Shown here piece by piece: positions 47,826 to 59,937 of a DNA stretch of 64,000 nt. The stretch is taken from positions 12,896,001 to 12,960,000 of the forward strand of contig NC_135262.1 in NCBI RefSeq assembly GCF_964204865.1, read 5' to 3'. Under the pieces are notes generated by a model. The model ran no database searches. It was given only the letters and a program-made list of their open reading frames with translations, and had not been told where the DNA came from. The DNA is from Styela clava (taxonomy: Eukaryota; Chordata; Ascidiacea; Stolidobranchia; Styelidae). The first letter of the stretch is position 1, and the number at the start of each line of letters is the position of its first letter. Both the position numbers and the translations under genes were made by a program.

Positions 47826-49451
47826 CAGGGAGACGAGGGAGTTCTCGACTTACGACGTTGTTCCGCTCTTGAGATGCGGTGTTACCCGAATTTCGTGTAT
47901 GTCGGAACATTATACATAAATTACAGTCACAGTCGAACGACTAAGTAAGGTCAAGCGACCTACCAATGTTCGTTGGTGTTTCACCGTTTTAGATCGCATA
48001 ATCATGTTTAATTTCACTTCCATGCTGATGGCTTATCTTTGATGCACACTAACAATTAATGATAATTAATTTAATAATTAATTTATTATTGTACTCGCAC
48101 GGAGTCGTGAAAACTGAAAAAGTCGCCAATAACGCGTGCAATTGCCTTCTGCTAAAATCGCCGATTGTTTCATCGGTGTATCATTTATAGGCCGTAAACG
48201 CCTTTACATTTTATTTTTGTACCTGCACGGAATTGTGAATTCGGTGAGAGGGATTATACGTTCATCGGTGGCGAGGTTCTAAATACAAATGAAGGTGTAA
48301 ATCCGCGATCTAAATTTTTTAAATGAAAAGCGGCAATATAAAATACTGAAAATAAAATCGTAAACAATATAAGTTTTGTTGAGGCCCGCGACAGTCTAAA
48401 AACGCTTTTATAGGCATTGAAAATCGCAAAATTTCGTATGCCTAGGGCATACATTATATTGGGTATCCGTTTAGAAACATACCGTCACTGAAATCAAAAC
48501 ACGGTTAATTGTTGGCGGGATTTGCCTTTTTATCCACTGCTTTAAAATTGTCGTCGAAAATTTTCGTGGTATTATAAACAAGGTTGGAAACGCGATTTTT
48601 ACCCGGTTTTGATGATATATAAGATAATTAATCTGAAGTATATTTATTGGATCAATTGTTATTGCACTAAAATAAATTTTACTCCATGAGAATTTTATAG
48701 CATATATATAAATATATATACGAATTTTTCGAAAAGTTTTATCTTTAAAAATAATCGGAGTGGCAGCATTGCGACTGAACAGAGTCAGTGTGACAAGTAC
48801 ATCTCAAATTTGTCGAATTCGCAAAATAGAAAAAATACAGATCAAACCAATATATTGTCGGGCAGTTTTACACACATTTTTACTTTTATGCCCGCGGATT
48901 GCCGTGTTGTTTTAACGTGGCTCTTGTTCTGTCGACGCAATTGCAAGTTAAATTAATGACAATTAAAAACTAAAAAAGCAAGATATTTTGAATATGGCCG
49001 TATTGGTCATAGATTGATTACTTTGCACAAGAAAAATAACGGCTCTTTTAACAAGTGGCCTAATTAATCGCGGTGACTGTTCGGCGTGGATTTCGAGGCG
49101 GTGAATTTGTATTTTTGATTTAGGCCTACTGGTATACTATTTTCTATTTTCATTGTATGGAGTAAAATTGTACTAAACGTGATTTTATATCAGATTTCGA
49201 GATTTTACTAACGGCGGTAACGAGTTCGCAAGATTGCAAAAATACGTATCAAAATTAAATACATCAGGCAGCTTATCGTGAGAAGTCCGATTTTGATGTA
49301 AATGACGAAACCCAAAGCACTGATTTTCTTGATCACAATGACCCAGTTTAAGGGCTTCGATATTACAGTATTATCTTTCATATTTTTATGGAGTGCGTTC
49401 GTAACCTCGAAACAGCGTAAGTCGGGACCGTCGTAACCCGAGGACTTACTG
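47826..49451. mobile_element. Tc1/mariner/pogo-type element, 1.6 kb, no ORF
   Basis: The left end CAGGGAGACGAGG...CTCGACTTACGACG and the right end, read on the other strand CAGTAAGTCCTCGGGTTACG, are imperfect inverted repeats. TA dinucleotides flank both (47824-47825 and 49452-49453). The interior is AT-rich with no transposase. It lies about 470 bp upstream of the reductase start. Confidence 0.55.
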
Positions 49452-49453
49452 TA

Positions 49454-51030
49454 ATACGAAAATGGGGTGTTCACGGCATGTTGTCCAAACTAGGCTCTAC
49501 AGCAGCAGTGTGCGGGCGATTTTGTGCGGTTCACGGGAAGTTCTTCCCGCCGATTTTTTGACCACCTGTTTATAGTAAACCCCACAACTTTTCCAAGTGA
49601 GTGTTACTCAAATCAATCATTATTTTGTATTGTGCTATTGTAACGTGTTATCACGCCTCAATTACTCGGCCGAACCACTTTGCTGACTCAAGGCTGCTGG
49701 AAAGTCAATACAGTACAAACAAGCACTCCATATTGTTTAAAATCACCATGTATTCATTCCACCTTCCTTTGCGAGAGACTTTGGAATATACACAACTTGA
49801 ACGCAAAGATCTCGAGGCAACTACTGATACCCGTTGAGGGAAAGTTTCTCATTGTGGGGCAATGCTTGTTGCGCAGAAACAGGAATAACCTATTTGTGTG
49901 AATATTTCTTCTCAAAAGTGAAAAATGTGATATATTAGCGAGAACGAAAACATGACTAACCAATTACCTTGCGCAGTGTCAAAGATGCCGGTCGATAATA
50001 AAAAGTGGGAAAATGGCATTTAAAAACAAGTTTTGAACTAAACGGAAAAATAAACTTTCGTGCTGTGTATCATATCATTGCTGGAAACGATTTGTCATAT
50101 TCCGCAAATCTTTGGTGTATGGCATGGTATTTTATGTGCGATCGCTGCAAAACTGAACTATAATTTAAGGCCACAAAGCATGTATTTGGGTTGGAATAGC
50201 AGTTCATGAGTTCCAAGTTTACGTTCAAATTCAAGATTCTACATCGGGTCTGCAGACGGTGCCAACTCATCGAAGCAGCGTGCCGATAATTTAGAATTGC
50301 CTGGATTAATCGAGAAACAAGACTATGTCGCAATAATGCGTCGATACGTTTGCAACGTCTGCGTAACAACGTAAAACGTCATCAAATTTTAAACACGTTA
50401 TGATTCTCACTAACAACATGCTTGCACATGCCTAAAACAGCATATCAGCCCAAATCACCTAAACAGGCATACAGGCCAGGTTGTTCTTTAGTATTTATTG
50501 CAGAGTTAGAAGGATTTAAACTTGACACGTATAAGGACGAAAAAATGTGTATCGTGTCATTGGATGTTTTTGAACTACGACTTTTGGTTAAATTTTGGTA
50601 AACTCAGAAGCCCTATTTACAGATGTGAAAAATAAATTTCAACAATATCATGTTTATATTGTTTTGATTTCTGAGGTGTATTTTGTCTTAGAAATAGCTG
50701 GACCAACTGTCCTTTAGGTAAGACGTTCTTTTTTTTCCACTGTTGAAATGTATTTTCGCAGATCTTATAACAGAATCCCCTTTTTCTGTTTTTCGTAACC
50801 CCCAGTCAATTAAAAAAGTTCAAAGGTTGATGGCTCGGTTTAACACATATGAAACAAAACAAATTTCTAGAAAACTATAGAAGTATTCAAATGTATACAA
50901 ATATCGGCAGTTAAATTGAATGCTAATTTGCCGACATATTACAGAAACATATATATATATGTAATGTATATTTACATACAAGTAGAGTCAGTATAGGTCG
51001 ATCTAACTTGGTTATTTAGTTGGATGAAAC
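49454..51030. other. AT-rich intergenic DNA
   Basis: No gene, RNA or transposon end was recognised in this stretch. Confidence 0.4.
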
Positions 51031-51322
51031 TGGATATGTATATATATATATATATATATGAATATGCTAATAAGAGTTTTACTATCCATTTGGGGAGTTT
51101 TAAAATATTAAAAGAAAATATTTATATTCTGGTGAAAAAGATAATCTTCAGTTCCACGAAGAATACGGATGAGTAACAGATATGTATATATATATATATG
51201 AATATGCAAATAGGAGTTTTAATATCCATTTGGCGAGTTTTAAAATATTAAAAGAAAATATTTATATTCTGGTGAAAAAGATAATCTTCAGTTCCACGAA
51301 GAATATGGATGAGTAACAGAAT
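51031..51322. repeat. Tandem duplication, two 140-bp units
   Basis: Two head-to-tail units, each (TA)n then GAATATGCNAATANGAGTTT, then a long identical block (AAAATATTAAAAGAAAATAT and AAGATAATCTTCAGTTCCAC) to GGATGAGTAACAGA. The units differ at only a few positions outside the microsatellite, so the duplication is recent. Confidence 0.92.
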
Positions 51323-51810
51323 TTTCAAAATATTTATGGAAGCATTCACGCATGATTGTTTTTGCATGATTGTCTCCCTCGTCTAAACAAAGCTTCTATT
51401 ACTGGTCGGCTGCCGTTTTATATTACAAGTTCGTGGAACTTGTTTGGCAATTTGCAAGGTTGACTGCCACAGCCAACAAGAGTTGATACTTGATGAAGTG
51501 ATATCTGTTCACATATTACAGTATTATACACACTCTTTATTCATTTCCCACTACATAATATTTGGAACGTTAAAAAAAAATATATCTAGATTTTATAGCT
51601 AACATATAGACTCCAAATTTTACATCTAGATCATGAAAAAAACATCTAGATCTAGCTATAAAACATCTAAAGTGGCAGCCCTGGTATGCACAACACACAA
51701 GAGAACCGGACTGTAAAGTATAACAATGCAACATCACGGTTATTGGACACGTAGTGGACATATCGATCGTTTCAATATTATGTTGTTCTTGTTGTTCTTG
51801 TTCTTGTTCT

Positions 51811-53040
51811 TTGACACGTTTTTAAAAAGTCGCTTTTCTCTTCGAATACTGGACCAATTGCTTTGAAATTTTCAGTGGTTGAAGATTAATTTTTTCGCTA
51901 GAAGGCTATTACTTTTGTTTATTCTTAAATTTTATATGAATCCTATGAGATATGATATTTCATACAAAATTTCGCGGTATTTATTTTTACTCATGGGAAC
52001 ACTGTTTTACACTTATTTCAAGCGGTTTCGCGATCGATTGTCTTGCTCAGTACTACAGCTACTGTAGGTCGGTACTGGTAAGTTGCCATACCGGTGCCGT
52101 AACGCAGTGAAATTGACTTATTCCTTCCGCGGTATTACTAATGCTGCAATGCAAGTTTTATAGCCTATCGTATGCGGAACGGAATATCAGACCTACAGGT
52201 TCGGTACCGGTACTGGTAGCTCAGTACATAAGTACGATACTGGTACTGGTGCCGGTACCGGTGTCTTACCACAATGAAATTACCGTAACTTATTCTTTCA
52301 CGGTCCTACCAGTGCAGTAATGCAAGCGTTGTAGCACTTGTAGCCTACTATATTTGTTTATTTTGATGAGAGTCTAGGCCTACTGGAAACAACATAAAAT
52401 TTGAAAGGGAAGAATTGTTCTGTGATCAATTATCTGTCCCAAAGTGTAAATAACATAAAATTTGCAAGGGAACAACTGTTCTGTGATCAATTACCGTATA
52501 TGGCATACAGTGTACAGGTAAGATGCTGCCTGACTGCTAACTCAGTACCGCTTGACACGTTTTTAAAAAGTCGCTTTTCTCTTCGAATACTGGACCAATT
52601 GCTTTGAAATTTTTAGTGGTTAAAGATAAAAATTTTCTCCAGAAGGCTATTACTTCTTTTTTCGCTATGACGTCATCAAAATTATGTGACTCTACGTGTC
52701 CATATATTTGAGCATAGCTCTCTTGTATTTTATGATGCTCGAATATATAGACACGAAATCCAAAACGAAGTAGTACGGGTATGCAATTTGTCACAATAGA
52801 CTACCAGTAACAAAGCCTTCACGACTTCGCCTGATCAGACGATCGCGGAACCGCCACAAGGTGAGCGATTTTTAATTTTGATGACGTTATTGGCATCGCA
52901 CAAAAAAAAAAACGAATTTACTGAAGTCCACAGAAAATTTTAAAAAATGAAAATGTAGTAGCCGTCTAGCGAAAAAAGCGGTCTTCAACCACTGAAATTT
53001 TCAAAGCAATTGGTTCAGAAGATAATGAGAAAATCAATTT
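51811..53040. repeat. Three-copy dispersed repeat upstream of the multicopper oxidase
   Basis: A block of about 110 bp (TTGACACGTTTTTAAAAAGT through CTGGACCAATTGCTTTGAAA to AGAAGGCTATTACTT) occurs at about 51811-51921 and 52551-52660 in direct orientation. Part of it recurs inverted at about 52960-53040 (AACCACTGAAATTTTCAAAG). Between them are a 61-bp tandem repeat with a TGTTCTGTGATCAATTA core (about 52391-52496) and a pair of related blocks near 52085-52170 and 52262-52352. Confidence 0.8.
52065..52275. repeat. GGTACCGG-rich segment
   Basis: GGTACTGG, GGTACCGG and GTACCGGTAC motifs recur about ten times in 200 bp, partly palindromic. Similar motif runs occur near 33008-33022 and 33288-33303. 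No function is assignable. Confidence 0.6.
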
Positions 53041-53525
53041 TATGATATCAGCAAAGCCAAAATGAGAATACGATATGAAAAAACGATTTATAGGTCAACT
53101 TCTTGTCCAATAAATTTATCCAATAAAGAAATGTGATGAATAGAATTTCAACAGCCCAATGTTTTACTTGAACAAACTGACGTAAAATTACCAAACAAGT
53201 GGATACCGACAGAGATAAAAATAGATCATTATTTACCTAAAAGTTTGACAGGAGCAATTTTTCAAACCCCTTTTAAAGAGTGGTTTTGCATCATTTACAA
53301 TGACTACGGCTTTATTTGTCGCTTCCATTGCGTTTAATCGATCAAGTACGGGATTGACAACAAGCAAACACTCAATATATGTTTTGTAGCGGTCGCGTTA
53401 TCGACAAACGAAAAAGTTTGTTAAAAAAAGGGCAAAACGTGCAGGATAAAAAAAACTTCCTTTTCATTATTTTCATTCGAAATATTAGTCGCCATATCGC
53501 TATGATCAAATTACGTGGAAGGGAA

Positions 53526-56500
53526 ATGAACCGCTTTCAAGTCTTCATTTTGGTGACAACACTAAAATTATCTGTTTATGCCGGTAAGTGAACTTTTGGA
53601 TTCACCATCGAACGAAAAATATGATCAAACATGCTTTATATCGATTCGGATTCCTCGTCATGGTGACAGAGGTAGTTAAGAATTTTCATGAATTAGTCTC
53701 TCCGAAAAGACTCTGCAAAAATATAAACTCATAATAATGATTAATAAACCTATCTACACGTAGTTTGAAGGGTTTGTCATACTTGTCGATGGGTTTGCTT
53801 TAAGCTATCATTACAGCTTTCTGACCCAAAATCGCTATGAGCCACTCAGATTATTTTCTAGAAATAATGCTGTAAAAATAATAATTTTAAATACGTCTGT
53901 AATTCAAGAATGTGTTTCGCGAACTCCAATTTCTCGTGAAGGTAACGCCCACATAGTCTTTTCGGTCTAATCGACAATCTGTTTTTGATATTCTTATCAA
54001 TTTGTTATGATTATTTTAATTTTGTTTAATGGTTTAATAGTAACATGTGACTATCACATTTATCAATTAAAATGTAAAATTTTTTCCCTGATTCAAATCA
54101 CTATTTTTGCCTAATTTGAATATTATGTTTAAATATTTTGCCTCAGATCGGCATCCATGTGACCGGCCATGCGAATCACCGACTGCTCCAAAAGTATGCA
54201 ACTACCAGTTCAATGTGGAATGGTAAGAAGATGCAATGTTTTGTCAAAATTGAAATGAAAAATGAGTTTTTTGTCGGCAATAAACCATGATACAAAAAAT
54301 AAAATTTTATCTAAATACCAAGCAATAAATGAGAAAACGTTACAAACAAGAATGCATTCATGAATATTCATTTTATACGTCAAATTATGATTATAGACTT
54401 TGCTGTTTACTTACTTACAAATTATTTTAGCGTAATATCAAATTTCATAGATTGTAAAAGAGTTTTTGGTGTACACCTGTATTTAACTTTGCAATATCGC
54501 GTAGCAGTATTATATTTCAATTTAATTTAAGGTATATTGGGGAAAAAGTAACAACTTACTTGATGACGTCATGTGTTATGGAAATGATTGGATAACAATA
54601 TAAACTAAAATAACGAATGCTTTTTAACTAATACAACAGTTCAGCATAAGTCATAGCACATTATCTCTCAATTTAGGTATTATACAATGTCAAAGGCATG
54701 TTACGACTGCCCCTTCGTTGCTTCAGATTGTTTGAGGCCACACTGCGTCGCAGCTGATGGAATACCTCGGCCTGTTATAACAGTCAACAGAACTCTTCCT
54801 GGACCATCTATTCGGGTAGAATATTACATATTATCTCTAACTCATTAGCATAAATGTAAATATTTTTATCTTAAGTTTTTTAAACTGAAATAGAGACACA
54901 CTCGATTCAATTGCCATGACAGCCATGTCGGAGCCCGAATTTGGTTGGTATCAATGATTTACAAATTTTTCTACTTAAGCATTATAAGTAATCAACTTGG
55001 AAATCAATTCGAAGAAGAAATCATTTTGTCATACTAATAGTTTTTTTCATATATCAAAGGTTTGTCACAATGACACTGTTCGCGTTCAAGTTGTTAACAA
55101 CCTCGATGACGACGAAGGAGTTGTAATACACTGGCACGGTCTTCACGTAAGAGACTCTCCCCACATGGACGGAGTACTCATGATAACCCAATGTCCGATT
55201 CCTGCCAAAACATCGTTTACGTACGAATTTTGTGCCGATCCGCCAGGTATAATATAAGCATATTTATCCATAACAGCCTAAATTTTTTTGACTGGATTCA
55301 TGTCCAAACAGTCAAATGTTTTCATGATTCAAATCTCAAACAATAAATAACAGTTTGAGACAAAATGACAAATTGTGGGTTTTTGTGAAATGAACAGTCC
55401 ACATTCGTTATAGCTCAATTAGTTTTCGATGTCATTCGGGAAAATAAAAATAGTACCTCTTTCTAAATCGAATATTCATTTTTGTCTTCCTCCAGAAAAA
55501 CATTCGACATTTTGCCGGAATATATTATTGATAGAAATAGGTTACTGTTACTTGATATGTGGCAAATCAAAATGGCGGAATTGTTTTTAAACCAGTCCTG
55601 TAATATGAATTGTAATATGCAAAATTAACCCAAACAGTTATGAAAAACTAATATAAAATTTTCAAATACACAGTATAGATTATTAGCAAAGTATATCATT
55701 TTACTGTATAATTTATAAGGAAAATATAATAATTTTAATTTTCTTTTCACACGCGACGCACACATATGAACGCGTCCTAAACAGAGCGTAAATGCCGTTG
55801 CTAACAATAAATAACAAATGAAAAAGTTTTTCAACCTAGAGGCTCGTGGGGGTGTTTTGAGAATTACCAGTTCTGAGAATTACCAAACATTAATCTTGCA
55901 AACAGGATATCTATACTCAAAGCAGTTCACTGTATATAGGAGTTTGCGGGAAATGAGCCATATCCATAGTGTCTTTTATTGTTCCTTTGGAAACATTTAT
56001 TGGGTGTCTAGCGAGATTTTGTGACGATGGCAATGCACAGAACACTAAATCAACCCTTTTCTAATACTATATATTAGAATATTATTTAACAGTATGGTTT
56101 TGATGAAACTTCATGGAAACAACTATTAAGTAGTAATATGGTCTAATAACATATCGGTATAAACGACGCGACGACTCTACATAGATAAAAAGCTTTGTAC
56201 ACATATTAAAGTATATAAAACATTTTCATTTCTTGTCAAACTTTGAAATTGGTGTAGTCTGTTGTGAAGGCTTCAGGTAAAATTCTGGGTTCATTCAATT
56301 TTGCATAATTAGTAATAAAGGTCCCACTATGTCATATGTTGTAGATGGTATTACTTGGATAAATATGAAGGCAAACTTTTCTTGAGCCTGGTTCAGATAT
56401 GTTTTTGTCTTTCAGGCACACACTTCTGGCATTCTCATGCTGGATTACAAACTTCTGATGGATTGGCAGGTCCTATTGTTGTCAATCGCCCTGAACAGGA

Positions 56501-59500
56501 TGATCCACATCGACATTTATATGACGTTGGTTCGTGAGTTTCAATAAAACAATACAACTATAAGCAATATGTCGTGAACATTAAACTACACAAGTTTCTC
56601 TAAAGGCGATGAAGTATAAGCTAATAAAATATACTTATAAGTTAAGGTCGTAAGTGTAAAACAAATACTTGGTAGGCTACTCCTGTAGTATGCGAACCAA
56701 GATGGCGGACTCCGGAACGTAGTATGTGTACCAGGCCTAATTATGGCCTAACCCTAACCTGGTACACATACTACGTTCCGGTGCCCGCCATCTTGGGTCG
56801 CATACTCTAGGAGTACCAAATACTGTACTATATATTTGTGTATAGGTGAAAGTAGATTCCATAAATCTGGTTTATGTTTGTATGCATAGATTCTGAAGAA
56901 TACATGATTTTTGCATTCGACTGGCTACATCAACTGACTTTAACGATGTTTCTTGCTAGTCACCATTCTACTGGAAGTAACAAAGGAGAAAATGTTTTGA
57001 TAAATGGAAAAGGTATATCCAAGGTAAAAAGTGTTTTATGCAAAAAATGGATCAATCAGTGATTCCCAAATATTTCCATGCGACTCATTTTCTATGACAT
57101 AAATAAAGTTTTAGTATATTTTAGCACAACTGCCCTCATTAAAATCCCCCCATCTTTCTGCAAGGAATTTGTGAATGCAACCGACAACTCCACCTACTTT
57201 ACACCGAGAGAAGTTTTTAATGTGGAACAAAATAAGCGATACAGATTCAGAACAATAAGCAACTCAGTAATTTTCAGTCCATATGAGGTAAGTTTGGGAT
57301 TTTTTGCACATCTTTTTCTACATTAGTTTGAGGTGGAAAATTCTATAAATATATCACAAAACAAAACCTTGAGCGACTCAAGAAAAAAATAATTATCACA
57401 GATTACAATTGATGGGCATGAACTCAACATAATTGCATCAGATGGAGCTGACATCGAACCCTACTTAGTTACGTCCTTGGTTATTAATGGAGGAGAACGA
57501 TTTGACTTTGTTGTCAACGCTTCGCAAAATATCTCAAACTACTGGATAAGAATTCAAGGATTGGCCGATCGCCCGGAACAAGCTCTCAGAGCAATTTTAA
57601 GGTACACAGCATAACTTTTGTTTGTGTATAATCGAGCCGAAATGTTTTAGTAATTATGTTCCATCTAGAATAGCTTCCAAATGACCCGGGTTTCGCATTT
57701 TTAGATCACCATGTATACCATCGAACATTTTTCCAGCGAATAATTAATTTATGAGTATTTACATGGTAACTTTTTCGGACAGGCATAAAAATAGTAAAGC
57801 ATGATATTTTGAAAACAAAAAAAAATTGTAAAATATTCAAAATACACACATTACGCAACAGGTACCAAGGTGCAGCTATCGAGGACCCAGTGATGTCATC
57901 GTATTCAACAGACACAAGGAAGACACAACTCAATCCCTTGAATATAGCTGAAAACGAAAATTATACGCAAGTTTCGTCGCTTAAACGGGCATATTCTATC
58001 GCATACCCTGCAAACGAACGGTACGCGGGTACGAGTACTATATTTTGTCTATGACATCTGTCTTCGAGTTATTATCTAAAATAATTAGGTAATGTATACG
58101 ACAGGTATGATCGGCCTTCAAGAGAATTTAGGAATAAAAGCATGTATTCCTTACAGGGCACAGCTAATAACAGTAAAGTTTGATTGATTTCACGTTAATT
58201 AATGAGTGTCTAGACTAGATAGTTTTTGATGTTCACCCTATAAGATATCACATAAAAATCATATATTATGCAATTTCTTCTTGAACAATATTTACGGGTA
58301 ATTATTAAATCTCACGCGTATATTTGCAGTATGCAAGGTTGGCTTTTTAAAAGATATCTAATTTATTCATTCTCAGGGCAACCCGACCAAGCACACTTCA
58401 TTGGATTTGATTTCAATAAATTCAATAATCCAATCTTTAATCATCCTGATTTTTATCCTATCGATAAGGTTTCGCAAATAACCTATACACCTCAGTTCAA
58501 CAACATAACTTTTGCCTTTCCAAAATACCCGATGCAGACACAATATGACCAAATAGACACCACCCAAAACTGTAACCCCGAATCCGAAGGGTGGAGTCGT
58601 ACTCAATTTTGCCAGGGTGATTTTTGTACGTGCACTTATGTGATTGAAGTAAAAGTCGGTAATCTTGTGGAATTGGTATTTTATGATGAAGGACGCCCAT
58701 TTGATGCGGGTCATCCTATGCATTTGCATGGGCAGCATTTTGCTGTTGTGGCAATGAAAAAGTAAGTACAGGACCTTTTTAATGCTTTTCTTGTCACATA
58801 TCGTTGTTTGATAAAAATAAAGAATTTATTTCATTTTATAACGTACTTAAAATCCCGTTTTACATATATCATGTGCATGTTAATGTTCTCGTTCTGCATG
58901 CTTCATTTCTGGGCATTTTCCGCTAGAGAGTGTTTTGAAAATCGATTTATTGAGTATTTATATGGTATTTGATAATAATCTATGGCCCTCGGCTATTTCT
59001 ATGTTATCGAGCCTTGCTCCACCTATCTTTACAATTAAATATTAATAATATATATCAAATGTCACAACACATATTGCGGATTCGTTGTATGATATTTTTT
59101 GATTTATGTCAAAGAGTACATATATACCTAATAAATTGAAATGAAGTTTTATTGTTTAATGCCAATAATAAGGTAAGTCCTCAAGTGGCTATCAATTCCC
59201 CCTTTCTGTTTAGAATCGGAGCATTCATCTCTACAGAAGAAATTAAAGAACTACATAACAATGGAAGCATCGAGTACAACTTTGATGGTATTTTGAAGGA
59301 CACAGTTATTGTTCCCGACGGTGGTTACACAGTCGTTCGCTTCTTGGCCGATAATCCGGGGATCTGGTTTTTTCATTGCCACCTTTTGTTTCACTCTCAA
59401 GTCGGTAAGTCTCTCCTAAGTATGATAAAACTTCACATTATGTTACCAAATGATAACTTCTTTTTTAATGCAATATTCAACGTGTACACGTACCATGAAA

Positions 59501-59880
59501 TTTGGCATTGGATCAATATGGGGTTGAGAATTGTCAATATGGGGTGTAAAATGAAAATGTGCATTATATACATTTTTAATAGCAGATCATTAATAGTTCA
59601 CAATAAAAAGTATACAGTATAAAGTAAACCCAAACGTTTCCTTGCCCGTATTAACGACCAACAATCTTGTTACTAAATTCAACAATCTCATACATGATTC
59701 ACAATACACTCAGGTATGGAATTGGCATTCAAAGTTGGAGACCCAGAAGACTGGGTGAAGCCCCCGATTGATTTTCCGAAATGCGGTCCTTGGACAGAAA
59801 AAATGAGTTCAGCTGCCACCAACTTGACTTCGTCGTCTATCTTCATTGTATTACTCATTCATTTTTTTCTGTTTTATTAG
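53526..59880 (+). CDS. Laccase-like multicopper oxidase, secreted or membrane-anchored (12 exons, 646 aa)
   Basis: Predicted three-domain copper oxidase that would oxidise phenols or catechols while reducing oxygen to water. Exons: 53526-53583, 54147-54222, 54677-54815, 55060-55246, 56416-56529, 56890-57023, 57165-57287, 57402-57601, 57862-58028, 58377-58761, 59214-59404, 59714-59880. Signal peptide [19 protein letters not shown]; a start eight codons upstream would spoil it. Copper motifs: HWHG (115-118), HFWHSH (156-161), [10 protein letters not shown] (512-521) and HCHLLFH (582-588) with axial M593, so trinuclear and type 1 sites look complete. Also [20 protein letters not shown] and [11 protein letters not shown], typical of animal laccases. 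A hydrophobic C-terminus ([13 protein letters not shown]) after small residues suggests a GPI or membrane anchor. The exon 5 donor is weak (GTTCGT); the exon 6/7 and 10/11 borders were chosen by phase and homology. Confidence 0.87.
56663..56824. mobile_element. Foldback element in intron 5 of the multicopper oxidase
   Basis: Arms of about 70 bp (AAATACTTGGTAGGCTACTC, then CCAAGATGGCGGAC, then GGAACGTAGTATGTGTACCA) are matched by a near-perfect reverse complement after a short loop (GCCTAATTATGGCCTAACC). Same family as 17003-17128. It could form a strong hairpin in the pre-mRNA next to the weak exon 5 donor. Confidence 0.85.
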
Positions 59881-59937
59881 TGGTTTCCGAAATCACAAAA
59901 GTAAATTTATTCGTCGCATATAGTATTACTATACCAC

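Noticed and set aside
58373-58738. 121-aa - strand frame
   Set aside because: Antisense shadow of exon 10 of the multicopper oxidase, which carries clear copper-binding motifs.
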